A stretch of 64,000 nucleotides of DNA from Locusta migratoria (Eukaryota > Arthropoda > Insecta > Orthoptera > Acrididae): contig CM048750.1 in the NCBI GenBank assembly GCA_026315105.1, forward strand, positions 111,445,297 through 111,509,296, given 5' to 3'. Position numbers and translations under genes: made by a program. Position 1 is the first letter of the stretch, and every line of letters starts with the position of its first letter. The notes under the pieces were generated by a model. It searched no databases. It saw only the letters and a list, made by a program, of their open reading frames with translations, and was not told where the DNA came from. Shown piece by piece: positions 34,700 through 45,620 of the stretch.

Positions 34700-36640
34700 T
34701 AAACATTACTGGTGGTTGAGGAGAACTTTGGATCACTAATTTTAACAAGCAATCGCAACTCATTCCTAAAGGATGGTGAGCTCAATGTCATCAATGAAGT
34801 CTCATGCTCTGCTGTTACTGCCGACAGCGCACTAGAGAAAACAACTATGGAATTGCATATATTGTCCGGTCTGGCCCAGAAACAATGTGAGCAGGTGTTA
34901 CCCATACTACATCAATTTTTAGGTTTATTCTGGACCAGGCAGGAGAAGAACCAGATGAAACAGCCCACAATAAAACACTGTATCAATACTAGGGATCATC
35001 CACCAATTAGCCAGCGTTCATACAGAGTGTCGCCAGCTGAAAGACAGATAATTCAGAAAGATATAAAAATGGAAAGCCCAGGTTGGAATTAATAATATAG
35101 TAAGGACAGTTTACAACTCACTGCAAAGACGTGGCGACGAGCTGTAACAGGCACATACAAAAGACACACACATACAACACTTTAAGCTATCGGCCATGGC
35201 CTTCTTCAGAAAACAGAACACTCACGCAATCACACAGGCACACAACACAGTCATACAACCATCACCTCCGGCTGCCGCAGTCCGAATCACGCTCTGCGGC
35301 TAATTGGTGACGGGAGGGGAGGAGAGGGGAGAAGGGATAGGAAGGTTACATCACGGTGGTGGGGATGGGTTAGATTGCAATAACAAGACGCAGCTTAGGA
35401 ATGGAGTGGGGAGGCGGGTGAGGGGAGAAAAATAAAATAAAATAAAATAAATATACATATAAGCTGCGTCTTGTTATTCCAATCTAACCTATCCCCACAA
35501 CCATGATGTAACCTTCCTATCCCTTCTCCCCTCCCCTCCCCTCCCCTCCCCTCCCGTCACCGATTAGCCGCAGAGCGTGATTCGGACTGCGGCAGCCGGA
35601 GGTGATGGTTGTATGACTGTGTTGTGTGCCTGTATGATTGTGTGAGTGTTCTACTTTCTGAATAAGGCCATGGCCGATAGCTTTAAGTGTTGTATGTGTG
35701 TGTCTTTTGTATGTGCCTGTTGCAGCTTGTCGCCACGTCTTTGCAGTGAGTTGTAAACTGTCCTTACTATATTAATAATTCACAAAGATGTGTGGAGAAG
35801 ATGTTACACGATGACATTATTAACATCCAGAGAGTCCCTGGTCATCTCTGGTGGTCCTCATGAAGAAGAAGGATGGCACCTAGTGTTTTTGTGTTGAGTA
35901 TTGGTGGCTGAACAAAATCACAAAGAAAGATGTCTACCCATTGCCTTGCATTGATGACACCTTAGACTGCCTAAAAGGAGCGACATACTTCTCAAACATG
36001 GACATGCAGACAGGTTACTGGCAATTTGAGGTTGACGAAGCTGACAGAGAGAAGACTGCTTTAATTACACCTGACGGCCTCTATGAATTCAAAGTCATGA
36101 CTTTTGGACTATCTAATGCCCCGGCCACATTCGAAAGCATGATGGACAATTTGCTTCGACACCTTAAATGGACATTATGTCTTTATTATCTAGATGACAG
36201 TGTCAGTTTCTCAATGACATTTGTGGAACATCTAAGCCACCTGTCAACTGTGTTGAAGTGTGTTCAAACAGCAGGACTCCGCTTCAACCCAAAAAGTGCC
36301 TCTTTGTGGCTAAAGAGATAAAAATCATGGGGCACCTAGTCAATGTAGATGGTGTCCGTCCTGATCCAGATAAAGTAAGGGCAGTCATAGAATTTCCAAC
36401 TCCTCAGCACATCTGTGATATGAGAAGTTACCTCAGGCTGTGCTCAGACTGACATCGTTTCATAGAAGGATTTTGTAACAAGGCACGTCCATTGCAAGAA
36501 CTCCAGCAGGTAGACGCCAAGTTTTACTGGTATGAGATGAAAGAAAGTGCCTTCCAGGTACTTAAGAAGGCTCTAACTTCCGCACCTGTTCTAGTGTTAT
36601 ATGATGAGAATGTGGAAACCAAACTTCACACAGATGCTAG
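34700..36640 (+). pseudogene. gypsy reverse transcriptase, split by insertion
   Basis: The pre-RT and first fingers (RDHPPISQRSYRVSPAERQI) end at 35064. After the foldback, stretches corresponding to the MLHDDII and KKKDGT strands continue in changing frames. 35941-36321 is open with PCIDDTLDCLKGATYFSNMD, then MTFGLSNAPATFESMMDNLL and catalytic YLDD (about 36187-36198). The thumb follows at 36258-36452 with IMGHLVNVDGVRPDPDKV. Confidence 0.85.
35065..35774. mobile_element. Foldback retroposon inserted in gypsy RT, 17-bp TSD
   Basis: 710-bp nearly palindromic element. The left arm (from AAAAATGGAAAGCCCAGG through GGCTGCCGCAGTCC) is reverse-complemented on the right arm (CGGACTGCGGCAGCC to TGTCCTTACTATATTA), around a centre of (AAATA)n, CCCCT repeats and the GCTGCGTCTTGTTATT arms. 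Flanked by ATAATTCAGAAAGATAT (35048-35064) and ATAATTCACAAAGATGT (35775-35791), 15 of 17 matching. Hammerhead-like cores are in both arms (35188-35209 minus, 35658-35679 plus). The right arm lacks the AATGG-type terminal 25 bp. Confidence 0.9.
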
Positions 36641-37130
36641 CAGTTAAGGGATTGGTGCAGTGCTTGTACAAATTCAGAAAGGTGCTGAGAAGGTGGTAGC
36701 ATATGCATCAAGAGTACTCTCAAAGTCCAAGATAAACTACTCTACAACCAAGGAGTGTCCCGCAATTATCTGGGCTCTCAAAAAGTTGTGGCCATATTTA
36801 TCTGGTAAACCATTCACCATTATGACAGACCACCATTCTTTATGTTGGCTGACCAATTTGAAGGATCCATCAGGTCGACTAGCAAGATGGGCACTAAGAC
36901 TCCAAGAGTACAATGTCACAGTGGTATTCAAAAATGGGTGCAAACACAAGGACGCCAAGTGCATTTTGAGGAATCCTTTAGCTGAACACAACAGCATGGA
37001 TGAAATTTCAGCCCTCACTGAATTAGGTGACATTACAGCTGAACAGAGGGACGCATTATTACAAACCATAGAGGCCTTGGAGGAAGGACTACCAACCAAA
37101 GGAGAGTTTCAACTTATAAATGGGACATTG
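36641..37130 (+). pseudogene. gypsy RNase H
   Basis: Preceded by the DAS strand (HTDASS, stop just after). Then the open frame from 36660 gives VAYASRVLSKSKINYSTTKE (catalytic Glu), a FTIMTDHHSLCWL strand (catalytic Asp) and ARWALRLQEYNVTV, with the DAKC variant of 'ADALSR'. Removes RNA from the RNA-DNA hybrid in replication of the element. Confidence 0.88.
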
Positions 37131-38170
37131 TATAAGAGCAATTTCAATCCACTGAGCCCCAAGTGGCTAAGAGTTGTTCCAGCTCATCTCCAGCCACCTA
37201 TTCTCAAGTATTTCCGCAATCCTCCAATATCCGATCATCTGGGATTTGTGAAGACCCTAGAAAGAATCAGACATAGGTATTACTGGCAAGATCTCTACCG
37301 ATCTGTCAAGCACCATGTGAGTGACTGTAAGGAGTGCCAGAATGGAAGCATGTGCCACAATTACCTCCAGGTCATCTGATACCAATTCCACCTGCATCAG
37401 CTCCATTCCACCAGATTGGAATCAACCTTTTAGGTAGGTTCCCAAAGTCAACAACCAGTAACTGATGGGTAATAGTCTGCACTGACTATCTCAACCGTTA
37501 TGCTCTCACCTAACCTGTGCTGACTGCAGAAGCTCCAGAGATCGCAAAATTCCCAACTAGTAGAAGACATTACTTTGATGCATGGCGCACGACGTGTGAT
37601 GATATCTGATTGAGGAAAGTATTCATGTCAAAACTAGTATCAGAGGTAATGTCACATTGTGACATTGTCCACAGAATAACAACTGCCTACCATCCTCAGA
37701 CAAATGGTCTTATAGAACATTTTAACAAGGTGTTAGCAGATATGCTATCGATGCATGTCGACGTTGAGCAGAAGAATTGGGATACAATACTGTCAGTCAT
37801 GACATTTGCTTATAATACAGCAAGGCAAGATGCCACAGGCTTCACACTGTTTTTCCTGCTCCATGGCCATGAAGCTGAGATGACAATGGATACACTGTTC
37901 CCATCCCAAATGGACGACACTCAGAATGACTATGTGAAACAGCTCATCACCAGGGTCGAAAAAGCAAGACAGCTGGCTTGCATACGAACACTGGACACCC
38001 AGGAGAAGGACCACAGCAGTATAATGACAAGCACTAACCTGGTGTGTACAGCCCAGGAGATCTGGTATGGATTTTTACCCCTGTACGGAAAGTTGGGCTA
38101 TTGGAAAAGTTACTGTACCAATACTTTGGTCCATATTGTGTCATACGCCGCCTGTCAGCGTCACATATGA
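37131..38170 (+). pseudogene. gypsy integrase
   Basis: HHCC zinc domain: H in ISDHLGFVKTLERIRHRYYW, then CKEC (37331-37342). The core is frame-broken (GINLLGRFP and CTDYLNRYA strands). The last part, 37610-38170, has TTAYHPQTNGLIEHFNKVLA with the catalytic Glu at the usual position, and YVKQLITRVEKARQLA. It inserts element cDNA; dead here. Confidence 0.85.
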
Positions 38171-38504
38171 ACTCGAGCATTATGAGCCGTCCTCAAAACA
38201 AAAAAAAATGAAGAGACATTATGCATGTCTTCTGTATGAGGCCTTACCACTATCCCAAAGAACAGATAGACAGAAACAGCCTCTTGTTCAAGGATTCTCA
38301 AAACTGTTGTGGTAATGATGAAGCCACAACAGGAGGGACTGGCACTGGTCATTGTCACTGTAAGAAAAGCATGCAGGCAGAATGGAAGGATTCTCCAGAA
38401 CTGCCATAAAGAGGTCTCATGACAAGATCCAGGACACTGCAGCTGGCTCCAAAGGGAACCTAACAGTGGGTCGCTGTTCTTTCAGGACGGGAAGCAATGC
38501 CACG

Positions 38505-38640
38505 ACTCTTCCAATGAAATGCGTGGTGCAGTGGTTAGCATTGCAGATCGCTGTGCTTGCGGTCCCCAGTTCAGATCCTGTGATAGGCAGAAGAAAGTTT
38601 ATTTGTTTGTATTTACTATTTCTGCAATATTCTACATGTT
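38505..38640 (+). mobile_element. tRNA-derived SINE head
   Basis: GCGTGGTGCAGTGGTTAGCA is a good pol III A box and CAGTTCAGATCCTG a near B box 40-50 bp on. Followed by a T/A-rich body. Lies near the 3' end of the gypsy element. Confidence 0.6.
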
Positions 38641-38770
38641 TCTTATGTTTGATGTACTTGTAAGTTCCAGAAAATTCTTTCTATGTATAGCTAGTGGAGC
38701 ACTCCAAGCAAGAGGCAGTCTGTACTGAGTGTACACTTGTGTTAGCAATAAACAGCCTTCAAATTCCGGA

Positions 38771-39279
38771 CCACCTGTGGTTTGCAGCATGACAATATTA
38801 CAAAAGCTTAATAAATTCTGTTTCGCTTTGCTAAATTTTGACCAGTAATAATAATGAGACTGAGGGGAGAAGGAAACAACCAAAGGAATTTACACACATT
38901 GATGTAGTGTAAGTCTACTTAACTTTACAGTCCATGTGACTGAAGGGACAGAACGGTGTTTCTCCACTATTCTGAAGACTGTAATATGAACAGCTGGAAT
39001 GGAAATGGCTGTTTGGTATGTGAATTCAATAACCCTGCACAATCTACTTTACAATTTTATTCCATGGTAGAAAATGCTGTTTTGATTTTTATGTTTATTC
39101 TTTCTTTTCAAATGTAAGTTCAGTCTAGATCTTGTTCCACAGTCATGGATAGAACAGTTTTTCTAGTAATTACTAATGTTGTATTCGCTATGTTCAGTTC
39201 ATTTGTAAATGCAGTCACATGCTTTAGTTAAAATCCATCCCACTTAGTTAAAATCCAACCCTCCTAACTCCCTCCCCTA
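38771..39279. other. Intron sequence, nothing assignable
   Basis: No recognised feature. Confidence 0.45.
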
Positions 39280-39500
39280 GTCACTGTGTCAGATCTTTAC
39301 ATGAACTCAACTGGTGGCTTTGGTTGGTAATTATCTACAACCATTTTCTGTAACTTTAAAATTTTCGTTTCTACCTGCCTTATCACCAATTTGAAACATT
39401 CTGGGGTTTCTATGTCTCTTCCATATATACAGTTATTAAAGAACATACCTGCAATGATTAAATTGTGCTCTGTGCAACAATCTACCAGGAGTTGATCTCC
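39280..39500 (-). pseudogene. RTE-like endonuclease scrap
   Basis: AATGATTAAATTGTGCTCTG then TGCAACAATCTACCAGG parallels the EN 'LVEFCTEHNLVI' coding text (complement) seen at about 30790-30820. No frame remains. Confidence 0.45.
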
Positions 39501-39529
39501 GCCTTGAGTTCCAAATCCTCACCTTGGCC

Positions 39530-39830
39530 CATATTAAACCTACAAACAAGCAACAGTAACTCGACTTTGATAGCTACCATCCCTTTCACACCGAATGCTC
39601 TCTTCCCTACAGCCCAGGCATCGTTAAACATATCTGTTCCAATAACAAATGCTTAATCACCCACACCAACACAACTTGTCCAATGCTTTCCTCTCATACA
39701 ACTACCCTACAGATCTTGTCTGCAAACAGGACTCCTGAAGTCTCAATCCCCCCCCCCCACCCATTTCTCAGTAACAATGTTCCTAGCCCCAGGACACCCA
39801 GAAGCAGCCTAACTTGGAATACCTAACAAC
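39530..39830 (+). pseudogene. Penelope-like element fragment
   Basis: CCTACAAACAAGCAACAGTAACTCGACTTTGATAG through CTACAGCCCAGGCATC and CAACTACCCTACAGATCTTGTC...AACAGGACTCC parallels the PLE text at 48190-48440. This is the linker between RT and GIY-YIG domains; a 10-C run interrupts it at about 39751. Confidence 0.7.
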
Positions 39831-40254
39831 TTGTAACTTGGACGTGGTGGAGAAAGGTTGTGACGCTGGGCGGTCTAAAGCCGTGTTACGAACTTGTTAT
39901 TTGAAGAGATAGGCATCTGTGGACTTCGAAAATTTATGGGACTGTGATTGCAGAACTTAGTCTCTGCTTGAAAACTAATAAACTATGCACGGTAGTATGG
40001 CTGTGGAACTGTGATGATTCAGCAATGGTGTACTTGTTTGATTACAAACTGTGTTTTATAACAAATACTTTAATTTTGGATTAATTAGGAACTGAAATGT
40101 TCGATGGACTACACTAATTTATGAGTGACAATTTGTAACTTTTACTATCAAGTGCGTGTGATACTTATAGTGGCTCTCATGAACAATAATTTGCGAAATA
40201 TGCAGTCATTTACTGATGTATAAAGTAGGGCCACCTCCACATTTCATGTCCGAT
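39831..40254. other. Intron sequence, nothing assignable
   Basis: No recognised feature. Confidence 0.45.
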
Positions 40255-40575
40255 AAAAAAGGTAAAGCAGTCAACAACCCGAAGATTGGTTTGAACACCA
40301 CAGTGCTTTACTAGGCATGGTCCTGTTTGGAGGTGGTATGCCGTTGCCTTCCCCTGACCTTCAAACTGACTTACCCAGCCAGTTATAGGGGGACCTACAT
40401 TTTAACGTGGGTTCCGAACCACGGTGCTACTCGGTATTTTTTACATGAGCAGTACTGCCAGAGGTGAAAGAAGTGGAAAGTGACAGATAAAAATCCTAGC
40501 ACCTAGCGGGGAATCGAACCCACAACCTTCGCATTTGTAGTCTGGCACTCTACCACTGTGCAACCGAGTCCGATA
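40255..40575 (-). mobile_element. tRNA-derived SINE, minus strand
   Basis: Minus strand begins near 40572 with CTCGGTTGCACAGTGGTAGA (A box), anticodon-arm-like GCCAGACTACAAATGCGAAG and a perfect B box GGTTCGATTCC near 40511-40521. A 250-bp unrelated body with AGGTCAGGGGAAGGCAACGG follows. The tRNA ancestor cannot be named safely. Confidence 0.8.
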
Positions 40576-40884
40576 TGAGTAATAAACTCCATTTACAAAG
40601 AATTACTTCATGAGTGAATCACTTACTTTAGAATCTATTTTGTTGGTCATTCAGAGGTTTAATTTATGTTTGTTAAATATATTTTCATGTCATATGCAGA
40701 TTGATAGACTGGCTAAAATACAGATTATTGATCTTGTTTAAACAGATTGGGTAGCTGTTTAGGGCATAGAAGCTGACATACATAACTCACCCCTATGAAC
40801 AGAGATGATGAGCCATAAACTTTTACTACCCTGAGTTATGTATTGCCCAAGTCTTATTGGTGAGAAACAATAGGAAGGTCACAA

Positions 40885-41105
40885 CAGAACAGCTATCCAC
40901 TCCCATGAAACCAGAGGTAGAGATAAACTAGATGTAGAATTTACTAGATTGCATAAGGTGCAAAGTAGTTTCAAACACATTGGAATGAAATTATTCAATA
41001 AGTTACCATCAACTGTGAGAGACCTACCAAGTGTTAAGTTTGAGAAACATATACATAAAATTTTAGTTGATAAGGGTGTATATAGCATTAGGGAATTTTG
41101 ATATG
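40885..41105 (+). pseudogene. CR1-like LINE C-terminal scrap
   Basis: Reads HETRGRDKLDVEFTRLHKVQ, then FKHIGMKLFNKLPSTVRDL and KFEKHIHKILVDKGVYSIRE before a stop. This is the same terminal block as 16809-17003. Confidence 0.75.
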
Positions 41106-41384
41106 AGTAGTGAATTTATGTATGTAGTAATGTCATGTATATAGCATTACGGAATTTTAATAAGAGTAGCAAATGTATGTATGTAATAAATGTCATCCAA
41201 CTGTATTACTGTAAAAATTAATTAAGGAATTTGAATATGTACAAGAGTATTAATGCTGCAAAATTAGGCTAAGGAAAAAATGAACCTCTGAAATCTGTAT
41301 AAATATCCAAAACTTATTTGTAATATAAAGAGTAAAACTGTCTATTTCAACATATGTATACTAACAACAAATAATTAAATAAAA

Positions 41385-41871
41385 GCGTGTAATCAGAATA
41401 ATTGCTGGAGCCCACCCAAGAGCATCCTGCAGACATTTATTTAGGGATCTAGGGATACTCACTGTAGCTTCACAATATATATATTCACTCATGAAATTTG
41501 TTATTAACAATCCGACCCAATTCAAAAGTAATAGCAGTGTGCATAGCTACAACACTAGGAGAAAGGATGATATTCACTATTCAAGGTTAAATCTAACTTT
41601 AACTCAGAAAGGGGTGAATTATGCTGCCACAAAAGTCTTTGGTCACTAACTAGTAGCATCAAAAGTCTGACAGATAGCCACCTAGTATTTAAAAAGAAAT
41701 TAAAGGAATTTCTGAATGGCAACTCCTTCTACAATGCAGATGAATTTTTAAATCCTTAAAATATTGATTGTCAAGTATAGACAACATTTACTAAACTGAC
41801 ACGTTCCACATCATTACGAAATGTCATATATATGATCTATGGAACAAGTACTAATCTAATCAACAAATTAT
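41385..41871 (+). pseudogene. CR1-like LINE C-terminal fragment with 3' end
   Basis: Reads RIIAGAHPRASCRHLFRDLG, TVASQYIYSLMKFV, then after frame shifts VASKSLTDSHLVFKKKLKEF and NGNSFYNADEFL. The 3' UTR ends TGATCTATGGAACAAGTACTAATCTAATC. Related to, but not the same subfamily as, 16686-20425 (different tail). Confidence 0.8.
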
Positions 41872-42214
41872 GGGCCAGCCACTCTATCTCTTTCTAAAAA
41901 AAAAGAAGAAGAAAGAAAGTAAAAACAGAGAGAGAGAGACTCACATCTTTCTGATAGATTTTCTTTGATAAGTACACTGATTTTAAGGAATTATGAAGTA
42001 GTTTGCCCTCTCCAAAGACACCCCTGCAAAGTGGTTGCATCTACAACACAGCAATTTTATCCCCAAAAGAAGTGAATCACTTGCCATCAGCTAGGTGCAT
42101 TGTTTATATGTTTTGAATAAAATAATATTTACAACATGACTCCATCAAATCCTACACTACAAAAAGTGTATACAACAAAGTATGTGGGTAACCCAACAGA
42201 CAAACTATTCATAC

Positions 42215-42359
42215 CAACTGATAGAAGTTCCTTTCCCTCAAGTAATATCTGTGAGATAGGTGCTTCATGACAAGGTTGACCATTTAGGCCACATAATTCC
42301 ATCTTAATTACTCCATCACTCCACAGTAACATGTTACCCCATTCACAGCCAGAAATTAC
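42215..42359 (-). CDS. Cfap44: CFAP44-like exon, WD40 blade
   Basis: 145 nt; acceptor ATTGCAG before 42359, donor TTG|GTATGA. It reads VISGCEWGNMLLWSDGVIKM then ELCGLNGQPCHEAPI and GKELLSVG. 'SG.EWGNMLLW..G.IK.ELC...G..CH' is a CFAP44 signature strand. It ends in phase 1; the next exon (26384) supplies GT to finish the glycine. Confidence 0.87.
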
Positions 42360-42455
42360 CTGCAATGTGAAGATAAAATAAAGAGGAATAGATGCACTGT
42401 CAATATAATCACACAAAAGGAAAGTTTGCAGCAGAAATCAATGATCTAAGAGAAC

Positions 42456-42586
42456 CTGTCCATCAGGCAGTGGAAGAATCCCTATGACATGAGAGGTATC
42501 TCTTTTGCCAAATTTTCCTGGGTTTTGTATCAGTTTAAGCCCTGAAAAAGTCTTTGCTATATTCCAGAAGTTAATATGCTTCCAAC
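42456..42586 (-). CDS. Cfap44: CFAP44-like exon, WD40 blade
   Basis: 131 nt; acceptor TTTTTGCAG before 42586, donor CAG|GTTCTC (a weaker donor than the others). After the shared Gly it reads WKHINFWNIAKTFSGLKL, later GKFGK and ending LPLPDGQ. The 'HI.FW..A.TF.GLKL...GKFGK' run with a 'LPDG' end matches the CFAP44 blade that precedes the conserved GNMLLW strand. It ends in phase 0. Confidence 0.85.
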
Positions 42587-42669
42587 CTGCAAAAATATTG
42601 CACAATTATTTCTCAATGATTACTAATTATCAACAAGCAATATACATAATTGAATTAGAAATAAAATAT

Positions 42670-42893
42670 AAAAATGGAAAGTCCAGGTTGGAATAAATAT
42701 TATGTGAGGACAGTTTACAACTCACCGCAAAGACGTGGCGACGAGCTGCGACAGGCACATACAAAAGACACACACATACAACACATTCAGCTATCGGCCA
42801 AGGCCTTCTTCAGAAATAGAGCACTCACGCAATCACACAGGCACACAACACAGTCATACAACCATCACCTCCGACTGCCACACTTTGAATCAC
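42670..42893 (-). mobile_element. Half-length Penelope-type retroposon with 14-bp TSD
   Basis: 224 bp matching one arm of the 35065-35774 foldback (GGAAAGTCCAGGTTGG... to ...CACACTTTGAATCAC). Flanks TAGAAATAAAATAT (42656-42669) and TAGAAATAAGATAT (42894-42907), 13 of 14 matching. The constant end is the left one, so in RNA sense the element is minus-strand and 5'-truncated, as target-primed insertion predicts. Hammerhead-like core at 42792-42813 (minus). Confidence 0.85.
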
Positions 42894-42907
42894 TAGAAAT
42901 AAGATAT

Positions 42908-43224
42908 ATTAAATAACACTCATGATTATATGACAAGAAAATTAATATAAATATAAAATGATACATGAATTGTATTGCTCTGAACAGGAGTAACTAAAAG
43001 CACAATCTCTGAATGTTCATTATCTTTCTTCTTCTGTGGGTACTACGTTTAAAATATTTTCAAGGACTTTTTCAAAAGGCAAACAGATATGGAGACACAG
43101 CATATTAAAAATAGTGTGAGACGGTAAAGGCATAAAATGAGTAAGAAGAGTTCCTAATTTTTCTTTTCTCACATTTACCTTTGTTGCAGAAACATCATCT
43201 CATACATCTTATCTTTGTATGTTT
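42908..43224. other. Intron sequence, nothing assignable
   Basis: AT-rich; no feature. Confidence 0.45.
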
Positions 43225-43405
43225 AACAACAGAAGGTACATGTTGAAATATTGACAATGTTATAAGGAGAAACTGCATCTAATCATAAGAATGATCAAAG
43301 AGTCACAGAGAGGCACATAGAAAAGAAATCACACTCACACAAGTTAACTTTCAGCTATAGCCTTCATTGGAAAAAAAGCACACACAAATTCATGCACTGC
43401 TGGCT
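43225..43405 (-). repeat. Penelope-type terminal repeat, decayed
   Basis: Minus strand carries AATGAAGGCTATAGCTGAAAG, a degraded hammerhead-like core, plus the GTGTGAGTGTG and TGATTAGATGCAG context. It lies just 5' of the PLE RT at 43480, as a PLE terminal repeat would. Confidence 0.5.
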
Positions 43406-43479
43406 ATCCAAAATGTAACACCAAGAAAGACCGGACATATCTAGCCAAACGTATTTGGAAGATAGCATGTTGTACAAGA

Positions 43480-44660
43480 TCACGTGATGTGGTGCTATCT
43501 GCGTCAGCTTTCAGATAGCACCACATATAAAGTCTGTCAAGACAACCCCATTCCTGATGTCCGGGCAGAGCTTCAAGGAATCCTCAAAACCTTAGGCCCC
43601 CTACAAAACTTTTCACTTAACTCCATTAACCTCATGACCCCACCAACACCCCGCACCCCCACCTTCTACCTACTACCCAAGATTCACAAACCCAATAATC
43701 CCAGACGCCCCATTGTGGCGTCCCTACAGAACGAATCTCTGCCTACATAGACCAACACCATCAACCCATCATGTGCAGTCTCCCATCCTTCATCAAAGAC
43801 ACCAACCACTTCCTCAATCGCCTGAAATCCTTCCCCACCCTGTTACCTCCAGAAACCATCCTTGTAACCATTGATGCCACTTCCTTATACACAAATATCC
43901 CACATGCCCAGGGCCTCGCTGCAATGGAGTATTTCCTTTCACGCCGATCACCCACTTCCCTACCTAAAACCTCTTTTCTTAATACCCTAGCCAGCTTCAT
44001 CCTAACCCACAACTTCTTCACCTTTGAGGGCCAGACATACTAACAACTAAAGGGAACAGACATGGGAACCAGGATGGCCCCCACGTATACAAACTTATTT
44101 ATGGGATGCTTAGAGGAAGCCTTTCTAGATACCCAAGCCTGTCAACCCAAAGTTTGGTACAGATTCATTGATGGCATCTTCATGATCTGGACTAACAGTG
44201 AAGAAGAACTCCAGAATTTCCTCTCCAACCTCAACTCCTTTGGTCCCATCAAATTCACCTGGTCCTATTCCAAATCCCATGCCACGTTCCTCGATGTCGA
44301 CCTCCATCTGTCCAACGGCCAACTTCACACATCCATCCACATCAAACCAACCAACAAATAACAGTACCTCCATTATGACAGCTGCCATCCATTCCACATC
44401 AAATGTTCCCTTCCCTACAGCTTAGGTCTTCGTGGGAGAAGAGTCTGCTCCAGTCCCTAATCCCTGAACCAGTACACCAATAACCTAATAAGAGCTTTCA
44501 CATCCCGCAGCTATCCTCCTGATTTGGTTCAGAAGCAAATTACCAGAGCCACCTCCTCATCCCCCCAAATCCAGAACCTTCCACCGAAGAACCCCAGAAG
44601 TGACCCTTTTGTCACCGGATACTTTCTGGGACTGGAGGTACCTTAGAGCATACGGTGACG
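43480..44660 (+). pseudogene. Penelope-like element reverse transcriptase
   Basis: RT related to telomerase, from a retroelement class without LTR or LINE architecture. Motifs: FYLLPKIHKPNNPRRPIVAS, LPSFIKDTNHFLN, VTIDATSLYTNIPHAQGL (first catalytic Asp), MGTRMAPTYTNLFMGCLEE, then WYRFIDGIFMIWT where the usual YIDD pair is changed to FIDG, and FLDVDLHLSNGQLHT. Frames: 43484-43750, 43771-44043, 44062-44361. The GIY-YIG part is missing. The mutated second Asp predicts loss of activity. Confidence 0.88.
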
Positions 44661-45299
44661 TCAGTGTGTGGCTTTTGTATCCCAATATTGATAAAATTTT
44701 GCAAGCTTGAGCTTCAAATCAAGAAAACCTTCACTGTCAACATAAATTTCATATTGCGAATGGTGAAAACTACCTTACTCCATACCTCAACGGTATTAGA
44801 CTGAACACCATGAAATCCACCTGTACGGGTGGATAGAGGTGGGAAGAGAAGGATCAGGAGGCAGCAGTTTGTGGTGGAAAAGGAGGAGGAGGAAGACAGA
44901 AGCAAACAGAGAGGGAGGAGGAGAATGACAAACAAAAGATTGGTACATTTATTCATTTAGCCACAGCGATTTGAGATTACACAATGTGTACAGATGTCGT
45001 CAGAGTCTGCACTAGCTTGCATAGGGCCCTCTTAAAAACTTGGGTGCAGAGCCCTCCCATATCCTTCCCCTCACCTCCCCCCCCCCCCCACCTGTCCCCC
45101 TAGAGCAGAGGTTATACAACTTCATCACATTCAAAAGAATACTGTTTCATCATTGACATACTACCAATATATCAAAAGACTTACTACAGCAGACCTACTG
45201 TTATGACAGGAAATGGAATCTTGGTAAGTATAGTAATTACCAAAATGTTAATAATAAAAAATAACTTAGCTATCACAATCCTTCAAATTTAATTAAATT
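44661..45299. other. Intron sequence with C-run
   Basis: A purine-rich stretch at 44820-44940 and a C-run at about 45079-45090. No gene. Confidence 0.45.
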
Positions 45300-45620
45300 C
45301 AAAGTTGAAAAATATTTTTGTGAAGGATAGGTCACTACTCACCACAGAGACGTCTCATGATCCGCGAAAAGGCACAAATAATAGAAAACAACTGCAAAGC
45401 TTTCAGCCGATGTGGCCTTCAGCAACTGGAGAAACCCATAGACACAAACACTCACACAGACACGACTGCCGCCGCCACCCACTGTGATCCAGAGACAGTG
45501 GTCATTTCTGTGTGAGTACATGTGTGTATGTGTTTTTCCAACCGACGAAGGCCATATCAGCCAAAAGCTTTGCAGTATCAATATATACTGACCACTGTCC
45601 ACTCACAGATACTAACCACA
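45300..45620. repeat. Inverted repeat of Penelope-type ends
   Basis: The left arm has the minus-strand module (…GGCTGAAAGCTTTGCAG complement near 45390-45410) and the right arm the plus-strand module (ACGAAGGCCATATCAGCCAAAAGCTTTGCAG near 45545-45575). The arms are imperfect, and both hammerhead-like cores have lost consensus bases. Confidence 0.65.

Larger units (their letters stand above)
33340..38770 (+). mobile_element. Ty3/gypsy LTR retrotransposon, broken, with nested insertion
   Basis: Order gag, protease, RT, RNase H, integrase on the + strand, the Ty3/gypsy order. Interrupted in RT by a foldback element at 35065-35774. Many frameshifts. No LTR pair could be defined; a possible LTR-like end with AATAAA lies near 38743. 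It is antisense to the host gene. Confidence 0.85.

Noticed and set aside
33340..38770. Endogenous retrovirus with env
   Set aside because: After integrase there is only 600 bp with no envelope-like frame, signal peptide or transmembrane pattern; it is a plain Ty3/gypsy element.
44714..44956. 80-codon Ser/Leu-rich minus-strand frame
   Set aside because: Complement of a purine-rich low-complexity stretch.
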